A model generated the notes under the pieces. It had not been told where the DNA came from. It did no database searches and saw only the letters and a program-made list of their open reading frames with translations. The position numbers and the translations under genes are program-made. A DNA stretch of 64,000 nucleotides, from the NCBI RefSeq assembly GCF_026004055.1, contig NZ_BPIJ01000001.1, positions 806,001 through 870,000 on the forward strand, given 5' to 3'. Below are positions 26,842-35,681 of the stretch, one piece after another (the first letter of the stretch is position 1; each line of letters opens with the position of its first letter). Source of the stretch: Meiothermus sp. (lineage in GTDB: Bacteria > Deinococcota > Deinococci > Deinococcales > Thermaceae).

Positions 26842-28131
26842 ATGGTGGGAATCAAAGCGGACAAAGAACTAAGACCCGACTGGGTAGCCAGCCTGACGGG
26901 CGGGAAATTGCATGAAGGGGCCGCTGTGGCCCATGACCTGCACTGGGACTCGAGGCAGGTAGCACCCGGGGTGGCCTTTTTTGCCCTACCGGGAACCAAG
27001 ACCCATGGACGCGCCTTCGGCCAACAGGCCCTAGAGGCCGGGGCGGCTTTTGTGGTCACCGACCTGGCCCACCCCGGCAGCGTGCAGGTCGAGAAGCCCG
27101 AACGGGCTTTGGTGGCCGTAGGGCGGGCCTTGCGCGACCGCTTCGACGGGCTGGTGCTGGCGGTAGGGGGCAGTTCGGGCAAAACCACGGCCAAGGAGTG
27201 TCTAGCCCAGGGCTTAGGCTGGCCGGCCCCCGAGGGCAACCTCAACAACGCCCCCGGCCTGACCCGGTTTTTCTTTCACTTGGAAGAGAGCGAGGGCTGT
27301 GTGGTGGAGCTCGGCATAGACCGGCTGTTGGAGATGGCCGAGCTGACCTACCTGGCCCGGCCCGACTTTGCCGTGCTCACGAGCCTGGGGGTGGAGCACC
27401 TGGAAGGGCTGGGGAACCTCGAGAACGTAATCCGCGAGGAAAGCTGGCTCTTGCGGGTGAGCCCGCTGCGCCTGACCAGCACCCAGGCCGCCGAGCTGGT
27501 GCAGTTACCGGGCCTGAAGACCTACGGCATTGGGGCCGGCGACTTTCGGGCCGAAGCCGTAGAGATGAACCTGGAGACTGCCCGCTTCCGTTTCGAGGGG
27601 CACCCCGTGACCCTCCCCTACCCTGGGGTGGGGCCGGTGATGGGGGCCCTGGCCGCCCTGGCTGCAACCCGGATGCTGGACAAGCCCCTGGGCGAGACCA
27701 TCGAGCGACTGGCCGAGCTCAAACTGCCCTCCGGACGAATGCAGCGGCTTCGGTTGGGTGGGGTGGATTTCATCCACGATGCTTACAACTCGAATCCCCT
27801 TTCCTTCCGGGCCGGGATGGAGTTCCTGCAAACCCAGCCGGGACGCAAATGGCTGGTGCTGGGCCGCATGGCCGAGCTAGGCGAGGAGGCCCTGAAGCAT
27901 CATCTCGAGGCCGCCGAGCTGGCCGCCAGCATCAGCCCCCACCTGGTATTTATCGGGCAATTTGCCCCACAACAGGCCGCCCTGGTAGGGGGCACCGCCG
28001 TGGAGACCCTCGAGGAGGCCACCGACTATCTGGCCAAGCAGGTCAGACCCGGCGACCTGGTGTATCTGAAGGCCTCGCGCAGTGTGGGCCTCGAGCGCCT
28101 GCTCGAGCTGTGGCCCCGGGAGGAGGCATGA
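26842..28131 (+). CDS. murF: UDP-MurNAc-tripeptide--D-Ala-D-Ala ligase MurF
   Basis: Adds D-Ala-D-Ala to the UDP-MurNAc tripeptide. The 429-residue protein has the Mur ligase P-loop VGGSSGKTTAKE, then GNLNNAPGLTRFFF, which is specific to MurF (GNLNNxxG), and HDAYNSNPLSFRAGMEFL in the C-terminal domain. ATG 26842 is the start; an adjacent GTG at 26845 is possible. murE, which usually precedes murF, is absent from this cluster. The stop overlaps the next gene by 4 bases (GGAGGC-ATGA). Confidence 0.94.
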   Translation: MVGIKADKELRPDWVASLTGGKLHEGAAVAHDLHWDSRQVAPGVAFFALPGTKTHGRAFGQQALEAGAAFVVTDLAHPGSVQVEKPERALVAVGRALRDRFDGLVLAVGGSSGKTTAKECLAQGLGWPAPEGNLNNAPGLTRFFFHLEESEGCVVELGIDRLLEMAELTYLARPDFAVLTSLGVEHLEGLGNLENVIREESWLLRVSPLRLTSTQAAELVQLPGLKTYGIGAGDFRAEAVEMNLETARFRFEGHPVTLPYPGVGPVMGALAALAATRMLDKPLGETIERLAELKLPSGRMQRLRLGGVDFIHDAYNSNPLSFRAGMEFLQTQPGRKWLVLGRMAELGEEALKHHLEAAELAASISPHLVFIGQFAPQQAALVGGTAVETLEEATDYLAKQVRPGDLVYLKASRSVGLERLLELWPREEA

Positions 28132-28949
28132 GGGTGGGGCTTCTGTGCTGTAGCCTCTGGCTGGCGGCCTGTGCCCCGCAGCCCCAGCCCCCCACCGCCA
28201 GTACCCCGACCGAGCCGATTCTGATTGAAGCCGGGGTGGTAGAAGGGCGCTTTGTGCGGGCTGTCGGACTGCAACTGGCCCTGCCGGGCCCCACCCCGTT
28301 GGTCGCCCGCAACGGCGAAACCCTGCTGGCTGCCTACCCCTTTCAGTTGCTCATCTATCAGAATGGCTTTATCCGGGACAGCCTGCCACTGCCGGGGGTT
28401 CCCACCTTTGTACGGGCCAAGCCCCTGCCCCTGGTGGGTTTTGCCGACCGGCTCTTTGTTCCGGGGCGGGGTACCCTCTTGTACAAAGCCAAAGACGCGC
28501 TCCACACCAAAGAGGGGGTCTACTGGCTGGACGACGAAGGGGTCAGCCTCGAGCGTCAGCGGCTGGCCGAGGGGCGCTTCAACTTCCTGGCCGCCGGTGA
28601 GCGCTACGTATATGCCTTTGGGCGCGAGGCCCTGCGCCTGCCCGACCGCACCAGGGTACCCCTGCCTGGGAGTGTGCAGGCGGCGGTGGTGCTGGAAGAC
28701 CTGTATGTGCTCACCTCGGAGGGCCTCTTCCGGCTCAGCCCGGAGGGGTTGCGCCTCTCTTTCCGGGCCGGAACCTTTAGCGGCCTACAGACCGACGGGG
28801 TGTATCTCTACACGCTCGAGGCGGGCCGCCTGCTCACCTTGCGACTGAATCTGGATGTAGCTAGCCGCTCTGCTTTCAAAGCCTGGGCTCCAGCGCGTCA
28901 AAACCTCGACTCCCCCACCGCCCTTTTCGCGTCACGGGAGGTGCAATGA
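28128..28949 (+). CDS. Lipoprotein of unknown function inside the dcw cluster
   Basis: ATG 28128 overlaps the murF stop and follows GGAGG. The 273-residue protein starts with a lipoprotein signal (VGLLCCSLWLAACAPQ) whose lipobox LAAC marks lipidation at that Cys. The mature part reads like short beta-propeller or beta-sandwich blades: repeated patterns such as NGETLLAAYPFQLLIYQNG, FADRLFVPGRGTLLYKAKD, LEDLYVLTSEGLFRLSPEG and TDGVYLYTLEAGRLLTL. I do not recognise the family. Its coupled place between murF and mraY suggests an envelope role in cell wall synthesis or division; this is inference. Overlaps mraY by 4 bases. Confidence 0.8.
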   Translation: MRVGLLCCSLWLAACAPQPQPPTASTPTEPILIEAGVVEGRFVRAVGLQLALPGPTPLVARNGETLLAAYPFQLLIYQNGFIRDSLPLPGVPTFVRAKPLPLVGFADRLFVPGRGTLLYKAKDALHTKEGVYWLDDEGVSLERQRLAEGRFNFLAAGERYVYAFGREALRLPDRTRVPLPGSVQAAVVLEDLYVLTSEGLFRLSPEGLRLSFRAGTFSGLQTDGVYLYTLEAGRLLTLRLNLDVASRSAFKAWAPARQNLDSPTALFASREVQ

Positions 28950-29815
28950 ACACCCTTGCGGCTGCCACCCTCCTGAGCTGGTTCCTGGTGGGGCTCTGGA
29001 TTGGCCTGATGCAGTCCTTGCGGCTCGGCAAACAGGTACGGGCCGACGGGCCCCAGAGCCACTTGGCCAAGATGGGCACCCCCAGCATGGGCGGGGTGGC
29101 CTTTTTGCTGGCCGCGGCCCTGGTGTACGGGCTTTCGGGGGGCGATAGGTGGGCCGGGCTCTGGCTCCTGGTGCTGGGCATGGCCCTCCTGGGCCTGGCC
29201 GACGATCTGGCCGGCTCGCTGCGCCGACCCCTCAAAGCCCGCGAGAAGCTGGTAGTACAGGGGCTGATGAGCCTGGTTTTTGCCATCTGGGCCGCCCGAC
29301 AGGTGCGGTACACACCGTATCCCGTACTGGACGTGCTGCTTTTTGCCCTGGTGATTATCGCCGCCTGCAATGCCTTCAACTTCACCGATGGGGTGGACGG
29401 GCTATTGGCCAGCGTAACAGCGGTCATGCTACTCCCCTTTGCCGGACTTCCCACCGCCCAGGCCACGACGGGCGCTTTGCTGGGCTTTTTGTGGTACAAC
29501 GCCCCCAAGGCCACGGTCTTCATGGGCGACACCGGCAGCATGGCCCTGGGGGCGCTGGTGGCCGGGCTGTTTATCCTGGAAGGCAAGCTCTGGTGGCTGC
29601 CCCTGGTGGCCCTGATTCCGGTGCTGGAAGTGCTCTCGGTGGTGATCCAGGTCAGCTACTTCCGCCGCACCGGCAAGCGCTTCTTCAAGATGAGCCCCCT
29701 GCACCACCACTTCGAGCTTTCGGGCTGGCCCGAGGGCAAGGTGGTCTTCCGCTTTGTGGTGGTCACGGCGCTTTGCACCGCGCTGGCAGCACATCTGTGG
29801 GGAGGTGGCGGATGA
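28946..29815 (+). CDS. mraY: Phospho-MurNAc-pentapeptide transferase MraY
   Basis: Makes lipid I by moving phospho-MurNAc-pentapeptide to undecaprenyl phosphate. The 289-residue protein has about nine membrane segments and the catalytic signatures: LLGLADDLAG (DD pair), AFNFTDGVDGL (D of the second motif), and SPLHHHFELSGWPEGKVV (HHH loop). An early GPQSHLAKMGTPSMGG matches the family's K-x-GTPTMGG. It is clearly shorter than E. coli MraY (360), mainly at the N-terminus. Overlaps both neighbours by 4 bases. Confidence 0.95.
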   Translation: MNTLAAATLLSWFLVGLWIGLMQSLRLGKQVRADGPQSHLAKMGTPSMGGVAFLLAAALVYGLSGGDRWAGLWLLVLGMALLGLADDLAGSLRRPLKAREKLVVQGLMSLVFAIWAARQVRYTPYPVLDVLLFALVIIAACNAFNFTDGVDGLLASVTAVMLLPFAGLPTAQATTGALLGFLWYNAPKATVFMGDTGSMALGALVAGLFILEGKLWWLPLVALIPVLEVLSVVIQVSYFRRTGKRFFKMSPLHHHFELSGWPEGKVVFRFVVVTALCTALAAHLWGGGG

Positions 29816-31083
29816 GGCTGGTCTACGGCTTGGGCCGCAGCGGCTTGGGGGTGCTGGGATACCTACGGCGCCACGGCCTGCCGGCCCGTTTCTTTGACGA
29901 CCACCTCAAGCCCGAAGAAGCGGAGCAGGCCCAGGCGCTGGGGTTTGAACTCGAGCCCGACCCCAAACCCGGCCTCTACGACCAGGTGATCGCCGCCCCG
30001 GGCGTCCCCATCCAACACCCCCGGCTCCAGGCCCTACGGGCGGGCGGCGCCGAGGTGATTGGGGAAGCCGAACTGGTCTACCGCCACTCCAAAACCCCGC
30101 TCATCGGCATCACCGGCACCGCCGGCAAAACCAGTTGCACCCTGTTCACCGGGCACTTTTTGCGGGCCCTGGGCTTCAAAGCCCTGGAGGGGGGCAACAT
30201 TGACCCGCCCCTAGCCGGCGTGGTGGACGAGGCCGAGGTGGTGGCCGCCGAGATGAGCAGCTTCCAGCTCGAGCGCATCCGACACTTTCGGCCCCGGGTG
30301 GCGGTGCTGCTCTTGCTAGGGGTGGATCACCTCGATCGGCACGGCAGCCTGGAAGCCTACTACGCCGCCAAGCTCAACCTGATTCAAAACCTCACCGCCC
30401 AGGATGCTCTGGTTTACAATGCCAAAGATCCAAAAATCCTGGCCGGTATCGAGGGAAACCCAGCCCAGCGCTATCCCTTCGAACCCGTCGCCGACCCCCG
30501 CGAGACCAACCTGAACGCTGCCCTGCAGGCCGCTCTGGCCTATGCCCACATCGTCCGGCGCGAACAGCCCGAGCGGGTTCTTGCGCTCGAGCCCACCCCC
30601 GCCGCCCTGGAACCCTACCGGGCCTCGGCCCCCCGTCCCGAAGCCCGCTACGAGGTCTTCGCCCGCATCGGTGATATTCAGTTCATCGACGATTCCATCG
30701 CCACCCGCCTCGACTCGGTACGAACGGCCCTGGAAGCGGCCCCTCCCCCGGTAGCCTGGGTGCTGGGGGGCGTAGACAAGGGAGCCCCAGCGGAGGAACT
30801 GCGCGAGGTGGTGGCCCGCAAGGTCAGGCTGATTCTGGCCATTGGGCGGGATGGCAGTCAACTGGCCGCCCCCTTCAAAAACCTGGTGGAGGTGGTGGAA
30901 ATCCCCGAGCCCGACGGGCGCAAGGCCCTCGAGCGGGCCGTGCAGGAAGCCCTTGGGCGGCTTTCCTCGGGCTGCGTGCTGCTGGCCCCGCTGGCCACCT
31001 CGTTCGATCAGTTCAAGGATTACAAGGAGCGCTCCCGGGTATTCCGGGAAGTGGTGCTGGGTATGGGAGGCATTCGTGGATAG
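29812..31083 (+). CDS. murD: UDP-MurNAc-L-Ala--D-Glu ligase MurD
   Basis: Adds D-glutamate to UDP-MurNAc-L-Ala. ATG 29812 overlaps the mraY stop and follows GGAGG, giving 423 residues. The N-terminal Rossmann domain starts LVYGLGRSGLGVLGYLRR. The P-loop is ITGTAGKTSCTLFTG, then EMSSFQLERIRHFRPRVAVL, which is characteristic of MurD, and DHLDRHGSLEAYYAAK. The C-terminal domain has FIDDSIATRLDSVRTAL and LGGVDKG. Its last 8 bases overlap ftsW. Confidence 0.95.
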   Translation: MRLVYGLGRSGLGVLGYLRRHGLPARFFDDHLKPEEAEQAQALGFELEPDPKPGLYDQVIAAPGVPIQHPRLQALRAGGAEVIGEAELVYRHSKTPLIGITGTAGKTSCTLFTGHFLRALGFKALEGGNIDPPLAGVVDEAEVVAAEMSSFQLERIRHFRPRVAVLLLLGVDHLDRHGSLEAYYAAKLNLIQNLTAQDALVYNAKDPKILAGIEGNPAQRYPFEPVADPRETNLNAALQAALAYAHIVRREQPERVLALEPTPAALEPYRASAPRPEARYEVFARIGDIQFIDDSIATRLDSVRTALEAAPPPVAWVLGGVDKGAPAEELREVVARKVRLILAIGRDGSQLAAPFKNLVEVVEIPEPDGRKALERAVQEALGRLSSGCVLLAPLATSFDQFKDYKERSRVFREVVLGMGGIRG

Positions 31084-32185
31084 TATTTTGCTGCTGGCCC
31101 AGCTTTTGCTCTTGGCCCTCTCGGCCCTGGGGGTGGCCACCTCCGACTGGATGCGGGCCGCCCCGGAGCAGCACAGCCTGGAAAACCTGCGCAACATCGC
31201 CATCTCGTTGGCCCTGATGCTGCTGGTCTCGCGCTTGCGCCCCCACTGGGCTATCTGGGCCGCACGACCTTTTTTCCTGCTTTCGCTGCTGCTACTGGTG
31301 GCCAACCTGGCGGTGGGGTTCGGGCCGGGCAGCGAACGGCGCTTTATTGACCTGCCCTTCACCTCCTTCAACCTGCAGGCCTCGGAGTTGGCCAAGCTGG
31401 CGGTGGTGCTCTATCTGGCGGCCTTTTTCCACAACAAACCCACCGACTACCCCATCATCGGGCCGGTGGTGGCGATTAGCCTGGTAGCCGGCCTGATCAT
31501 CGCCTCGCCGGATCTGGACACCGGGCTCTTTGTGCTGCTGTTGTCGGGCTTTCTGCTGATAGTGATTGGGGTGCCCTGGCGGCGGCTGCTGGCCATTGGG
31601 GCCTCGGCCTGGATTCTGGCCCTCTCGGTCTCGGGGTTGTACTTGGACCGCTTCGAGAAAGTACGCGACCGCTTCGAGGGCTGGAGCACCTACGTGAGCG
31701 GGCGGGTGAGCGAACTGAGCCCGGAGGTTATCCGGGGGCCTTTGTACCAGATCACCCAGGCCCACAAGATCATCGTGAACGCGGGGCCCTTCGGGCAGGG
31801 GGTGGGGGCCCGAATGCCCAACCTGCCCGAGTCCCATAACGACTTTGTACTGGCCTCGATCATCTGGTCAGGGGGCTGGCTGGCGGGTTTTATGGTCTTG
31901 TTGGCCTTGTGGCTCATCCTGGCCCGAGGGCTCCAGATTGCCGCCAACCTCGAGGGCTCCCGTAGCGTGCTGGCCCTGGGCCTCACCCTGTACCTGGTGT
32001 TGCAGGCCGCTCTCAACATTGCCGCGGTGATGGGCACCATCCCCATCGGTGGCTCACCTTTACCCATGGTGAGCATGGGCGGCAACTCGATGATCATGGC
32101 CGGGCTGGCCATGGGGCTCTTGCAGGCGCTCTCGAGGGAAGCCTTTGCAGCAAGCCCGGCCCGCACCAAGGAGGTTCAACCATGA
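31076..32185 (+). CDS. ftsW: Lipid II polymerase FtsW (SEDS family)
   Basis: SEDS glycosyltransferase that works with FtsI at the septum. GTG 31076 lies 5 bases after GGGAGG and overlaps murD by 8 bases; it gives 369 residues with about ten membrane helices. Family marks: FTSFNLQASELAKLAVVLYL (SEDS QPSE-like motif with the E-x-x-K), ASPDLDTGLFVLLL (with the catalytic Asp region of DLG/DLDT), and the loop GGSPLPMVSMGGNSMI. A good ribosome site (AAGGAGG) precedes the ATG of the next small ORF, which overlaps the ftsW stop. Confidence 0.95.
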   Translation: MDSILLLAQLLLLALSALGVATSDWMRAAPEQHSLENLRNIAISLALMLLVSRLRPHWAIWAARPFFLLSLLLLVANLAVGFGPGSERRFIDLPFTSFNLQASELAKLAVVLYLAAFFHNKPTDYPIIGPVVAISLVAGLIIASPDLDTGLFVLLLSGFLLIVIGVPWRRLLAIGASAWILALSVSGLYLDRFEKVRDRFEGWSTYVSGRVSELSPEVIRGPLYQITQAHKIIVNAGPFGQGVGARMPNLPESHNDFVLASIIWSGGWLAGFMVLLALWLILARGLQIAANLEGSRSVLALGLTLYLVLQAALNIAAVMGTIPIGGSPLPMVSMGGNSMIMAGLAMGLLQALSREAFAASPARTKEVQP

Positions 32186-32391
32186 GGAGGGGCACCCTAA
32201 GACACCGTACACAAGCGCGGGCTATCGCGTTTCCCACCAAAAGGGCCCACGCGGTGGCTCGTATGGTAGTCCCTACAACAAAAACCGCTGTAGGGACTAT
32301 TCGAGGGAACCGCTCTAGGTGGACAGTTACAGGTTTAGTCGCCCTGCTCCCCCCCTCCCCTGCCCCTAGGCTTTCAGGAGGCGCATGGTGA
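32182..32391 (+). CDS. Putative 69-codon ORF bridging ftsW and murG
   Basis: ATG 32182 overlaps the ftsW stop (ATGA), 8 bases after AAGGAGG, and the frame closes at TGA 32389-32391, 4 bases inside murG. The product would be very basic with no known domain (starts MRRGTLRHRTQARAIAF). About half the ORF is the dispersed repeat at 32222-32322, which argues the sequence is inserted and not an old gene. Still, its translation would keep ribosomes moving from ftsW to murG. Real translation is plausible; a functional protein is doubtful. Confidence 0.3.
   Translation: MRRGTLRHRTQARAIAFPTKRAHAVARMVVPTTKTAVGTIRGNRSRWTVTGLVALLPPSPAPRLSGGAW
32222..32322 (+). repeat. ~100-bp dispersed structured repeat, copy 2
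   Basis: Homologous to the minus strand of 23329-23428. The 33-base hairpin at 32267-32299 has arms TAGTCCCTACA / TGTAGGGACTA and the shared loop end ACCGC. It lies inside the dcw operon between ftsW and murG. Confidence 0.8.
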
Positions 32392-33419
32392 TCGTGACCG
32401 GCGGGGGCACCGGCGGCCACCTCTATCCGGGACTGGCGGCTGCCAAAGCCCTGCTGGAAGCGGGCGAGCCCGTGATCTACGTGGGGGCGCTGGGTGGAAT
32501 CGAAGAGCGGGTGCTGCCCGAGAGCGGACTGCCCTACCGGATGATTCCGGCGGGCAAGCTCTCGCGCGAGGCCCTGCGACCGGCAGAAGGCATTAAAGTG
32601 CTCCGGGGCCTATGGGCAGCGCGGCAGGTGGTGCGGGAACTCAGGCCCAAAGCAGTACTGAGCATGGGCGGTTATGCGGGCTTTCCGGTGGCTTTTGTAG
32701 CAGCCCTACGCGGGGTGCCGATGGTCATCCATGAGCAAAATGCCAAACTGGGCCTGGCCAACCGGATGCTGGCCCGGCTCGCCCGGCGGGTTACCCTGGC
32801 CACCCCCATGAAGCTGGCCCCAGGGCTGGCCCGCAAAACCCAGGTGGTGGGCTATCCGGTGCGGGAGGAAAAGCGCCCCCCAGCCGAGGCCCGGGCTGCC
32901 CTTGGGCTCGAGCCCAACCGCCCCACCCTCCTGATCCTGGGGGGTAGCCAGGGCAGCCAGGAACTCAACCAGCAGCTGCCCGAGCGGCTGTACCCCCTTC
33001 TGGGTGAATGGCAGGTCTTGCACCAGTGCGGGGTGCGCTGGGAGAGCGAGCTCAAGGCCAAAGAACGGCCCCATTACCACGTGCGGGGCTATGTGGACAG
33101 CGTGCTGGCCTGGAGCGCAGCCGACCTGGCCATCACCCGCGGCGGGGCGGGCACCCTATCCGAGGCGGCCTACCACCAGGTGCCGGTGCTGGGGGTGCCG
33201 CTGCCGCGCCACCTGGACGGCGGGGCCCAGTGGGCCAATGTGGGCTTTTATGCCGAGCGCGGCGCGGCCCGGCGGCTTGCGTCCTGGACGCAGTTCGAAA
33301 CCGAGCTTAATACACTACTTGACCCCTCCACGCGGGCCCGAATCCGCGATAGACTTGGGGGGTTGTCGCCCGCCGGGGCAGCCCGGCGGCTGGCCCAAAT
33401 CATTTTGGAGGTGGCGTGA
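32385..33419 (+). CDS. murG: Lipid II synthase MurG
   Basis: GT-B glycosyltransferase that adds GlcNAc to lipid I. The 344-residue protein starts VIVTGGGTGGHLYPGLAAAK, the N-terminal glycine-rich loop of MurG. It has GFPVAFVAALRGVPMVIHEQ (with HEQN), ILGGSQGSQELNQQL, and the UDP-GlcNAc site ITRGGAGTLSEAAYHQVP. AGGAGGC lies just before ATG 32385. It overlaps murC by 4 bases. A ~200-bp insertion-like segment separates it from ftsW. Confidence 0.96.
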   Translation: MVIVTGGGTGGHLYPGLAAAKALLEAGEPVIYVGALGGIEERVLPESGLPYRMIPAGKLSREALRPAEGIKVLRGLWAARQVVRELRPKAVLSMGGYAGFPVAFVAALRGVPMVIHEQNAKLGLANRMLARLARRVTLATPMKLAPGLARKTQVVGYPVREEKRPPAEARAALGLEPNRPTLLILGGSQGSQELNQQLPERLYPLLGEWQVLHQCGVRWESELKAKERPHYHVRGYVDSVLAWSAADLAITRGGAGTLSEAAYHQVPVLGVPLPRHLDGGAQWANVGFYAERGAARRLASWTQFETELNTLLDPSTRARIRDRLGGLSPAGAARRLAQIILEVA

Positions 33420-34786
33420 AGCACTATCACCTGATGGGCATTGGCGGGGTGAGCATGAGCGGGCTGGCCCGCATCCTGCGCAAGGATGGGCATCGGGTGA
33501 GCGGGTGTGATGCCCAGCTTTCCGACCTCACCCGGCAGCTCGAGCGCGAGGGTATCCGGGTTTATCAGGGCCACAGCCCGGCGCACCTCGAGGGCGTGGA
33601 TGTGCTGGTGGCCTCCACCGCCATCCAGGACAGCGAGCCCGAATTGGCCACCGCCCAGACCCTGGGCATCCCGGTCTGGCGGCGGATTCAGGTGGTGGCC
33701 GAAATTCTCAAGGGGGGCTACAGCCTGGGCGTGACCGGCTCGCACGGCAAAACCAGCACCTCCTCCATGCTGGCCAGCATTTTCATCGCGACCCAGACCG
33801 ACCCCACGGTGCTGTTGGGGGCCGAGCTGGGCCTGATAGGGGGCAGCGCCAAGGTGGGCACAGGGCCCTACCGGATTGCCGAGGTGGACGAGTCCGACCC
33901 CCTGTTTCGCTTTTTGGAGTTAGATGTAGCAGTCATCACCAACCTCGAGGCCGACCACGTATCGCCCGATGGACAGGCCCGCCCCAACTACCACACTTCC
34001 TTCGAGGCTCTGCAAGAAGCCGTGCGCTCTTTTGCCGGACGGGCAAAGCACGTCATCTACAACAGCGAACCCCGCTGGCGCCTACAGGAGCTCACCGAGG
34101 GCCGCCCCCGCAGCTGCTTTGGGCTGCTGGCGGGCGACTGTCACGCCGCCAACATCGAGCTGGCGCCCTTCAGCAGCCGTTTTGATCTGGTCTGGCGGGG
34201 CCAGAACCTGGGTTCCGTGCAGTTGCAAGTGCCCGGCGAGCACAACATCAGCAATGCCCTGGCCGCCTCGGCGGCCGCACTCGTGGCAGGGGTTCCCTTC
34301 GAGGCCATCCAAAAGGGGCTCTACCAGTACACCGGGGCCAGCCGCCGCTTTGAAAAGGTGGGCGAGCTCAACGGGGCCTTGATTGTGGACGACTACGCCC
34401 ACAACGCCACCAAACTGTTTGCTTTGCTCAAAGCCGCCCGCAACACTGGCCTGCGGGTGCGGGCAGTCTTCCAGCCGCACCGCTATGGGCGCAGCGAGCA
34501 GGAGTGGCCCCTCTACGCAAAGGCCCTCGAACAGGCCGACGAAGCCCTGGTGCTTGATGTCTACAGCGCTGAGGAAAGCCCCCTCACCCTCACCAGCGCT
34601 CAGATTGCCGAGCGCATTGTGGCGCACCTGCAGACCAAGGGACTCCCGGCCCGCTACGATACCTGGGACAACACCCTGGACTACCTGCGTCAATCCGCCG
34701 CCCCAGGCGACCTGATCCTGACCATTGGGGCCGGAAGTGTCTCGAGGCTGGGACGTCTTCTGGCGGCGCAAAAGGAGGCCGTATGA
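33416..34786 (+). CDS. murC: UDP-MurNAc--L-Ala ligase MurC
   Basis: Starts the peptide stem by adding L-Ala to UDP-MurNAc. The start overlaps the murG stop (GTGA, GTG 33416). The 456-residue protein opens HYHLMGIGGVSMSGLARIL, then the P-loop LGVTGSHGKTSTSSMLASIF, ITNLEADHVSPDGQARPNYH and DDYAHNATKLFALLKAARNT, with FQPHRYGRSEQEW in the C-terminal domain, all typical of MurC. AAAGGAGG and an ATG overlap its own stop and begin the next micro-ORF. Confidence 0.96.
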   Translation: MKHYHLMGIGGVSMSGLARILRKDGHRVSGCDAQLSDLTRQLEREGIRVYQGHSPAHLEGVDVLVASTAIQDSEPELATAQTLGIPVWRRIQVVAEILKGGYSLGVTGSHGKTSTSSMLASIFIATQTDPTVLLGAELGLIGGSAKVGTGPYRIAEVDESDPLFRFLELDVAVITNLEADHVSPDGQARPNYHTSFEALQEAVRSFAGRAKHVIYNSEPRWRLQELTEGRPRSCFGLLAGDCHAANIELAPFSSRFDLVWRGQNLGSVQLQVPGEHNISNALAASAAALVAGVPFEAIQKGLYQYTGASRRFEKVGELNGALIVDDYAHNATKLFALLKAARNTGLRVRAVFQPHRYGRSEQEWPLYAKALEQADEALVLDVYSAEESPLTLTSAQIAERIVAHLQTKGLPARYDTWDNTLDYLRQSAAPGDLILTIGAGSVSRLGRLLAAQKEAV

Positions 34787-34848
34787 CCGAGGTCAGGTCC
34801 AAAGGCGCCGGGCTCAGGAAAAGCAACAGATTCGAGGCACTGCCATGA
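34783..34848 (+). CDS. Micro-ORF bridging murC and murB (21 codons)
   Basis: ATG 34783 overlaps the murC stop (ATGA) and has AAAGGAGG about 5 bases upstream, a stronger site than murB itself has. It encodes a basic peptide (MTEVRSKGAGLRKSNRFEAL) and its stop TGA 34846-34848 overlaps the murB ATG 34845. It would carry ribosomes across the 58-base gap. Frame differs from murB. Confidence 0.35.
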   Translation: MTEVRSKGAGLRKSNRFEALP

Positions 34849-35681
34849 GAATAGCCCGTCTACCGCTGGCCAAGCTCACCACCATCGGGGTGGGGGGCGA
34901 GGCCGAGGTCTGGACGGTGGAAACCCTGGCCGACCTCGTACAGGCCACCCAGGCCCCTTACCGGGTGCTGGGCAACGGCTCCAACCTGCTGGTCTCCGAT
35001 GCCGGGGTAGCGGAGCGGGTCATCCGGCTTGCTGGCGAGTTTGCCCAGTGGAACCCCGATCTTTCGGGCTGGGTGGGGGCCGGGGCGCTGGTGCCCAGCC
35101 TGCTGCAAGCCTCGGCCCGGCTGGGCCTGAGCGGACTGGAAGGCTTGCACGGGGTGCCCGCTCAGGTAGGCGGGGCGGTCAAGATGAACGCCGGCACCCG
35201 CTTCGGCGAGATGGCCGATGCCCTGGAGGCCGTGGAGCTATTCCACGATGGCCGTTTGCATCACTACCGGCCCTCGGAGTTGGGCTTCCGGTACCGCCAT
35301 TCCGAACTACCCGAAGGCAGCATCGTCACAAGGGTCAGGCTCAAACTCACCCCTTCTACCCCAGAGGCCGTGCGGGCCAAGGTAGCCCTGGTAGACGCCG
35401 CCCGCAAAGGCCAGCCCAAAAAGAAAAGCGCGGGTTGCGCCTTCAAGAACCCACCTGGCGACTCGGCGGGGCGCCTGATTGACCAGCAGGGCCTGAAGGG
35501 CACCACCGTGGGCCGGGCCATGATTAGCCTCGAGCACGGCAATTTTCTGGTGAACTTAGGCGGGGCCACGGCTGCCGAGATGTACGCCCTGATCCAAAAA
35601 GTACAAGCGGTGCTGCCGCTCGAGGTGGAGTGGGAGCTCTGGGGCGAAATCACGCCTGCAGCCGCGGAGGTGAGCCTATGA
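34845..35681 (+). CDS. murB: UDP-N-acetylenolpyruvoylglucosamine reductase MurB
   Basis: FAD enzyme that reduces UDP-GlcNAc-enolpyruvate to UDP-MurNAc. The frame is open from 34725 but ATG 34845 begins the family N-terminus (RIARLPLAKLTTIGVGGEAE), giving 278 residues. FAD contacts: YRVLGNGSNLLVSDAG and GVPAQVGGAVKMNAG. The catalytic serine region is KKSAGCAFKNPPGDSAGRLI. It is a short type II MurB. Only a weak GAGG precedes the ATG, so expression may rely on coupling from the overlapping micro-ORF. Confidence 0.95.
   Translation: MRIARLPLAKLTTIGVGGEAEVWTVETLADLVQATQAPYRVLGNGSNLLVSDAGVAERVIRLAGEFAQWNPDLSGWVGAGALVPSLLQASARLGLSGLEGLHGVPAQVGGAVKMNAGTRFGEMADALEAVELFHDGRLHHYRPSELGFRYRHSELPEGSIVTRVRLKLTPSTPEAVRAKVALVDAARKGQPKKKSAGCAFKNPPGDSAGRLIDQQGLKGTTVGRAMISLEHGNFLVNLGGATAAEMYALIQKVQAVLPLEVEWELWGEITPAAAEVSL

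Noticed and set aside
27198-28127. Open frame running through murF into the lipoprotein frame
   Set aside because: It is out of frame with murF, which has clear ligase motifs. The lipoprotein start at 28128 has its own ribosome site and lipobox.
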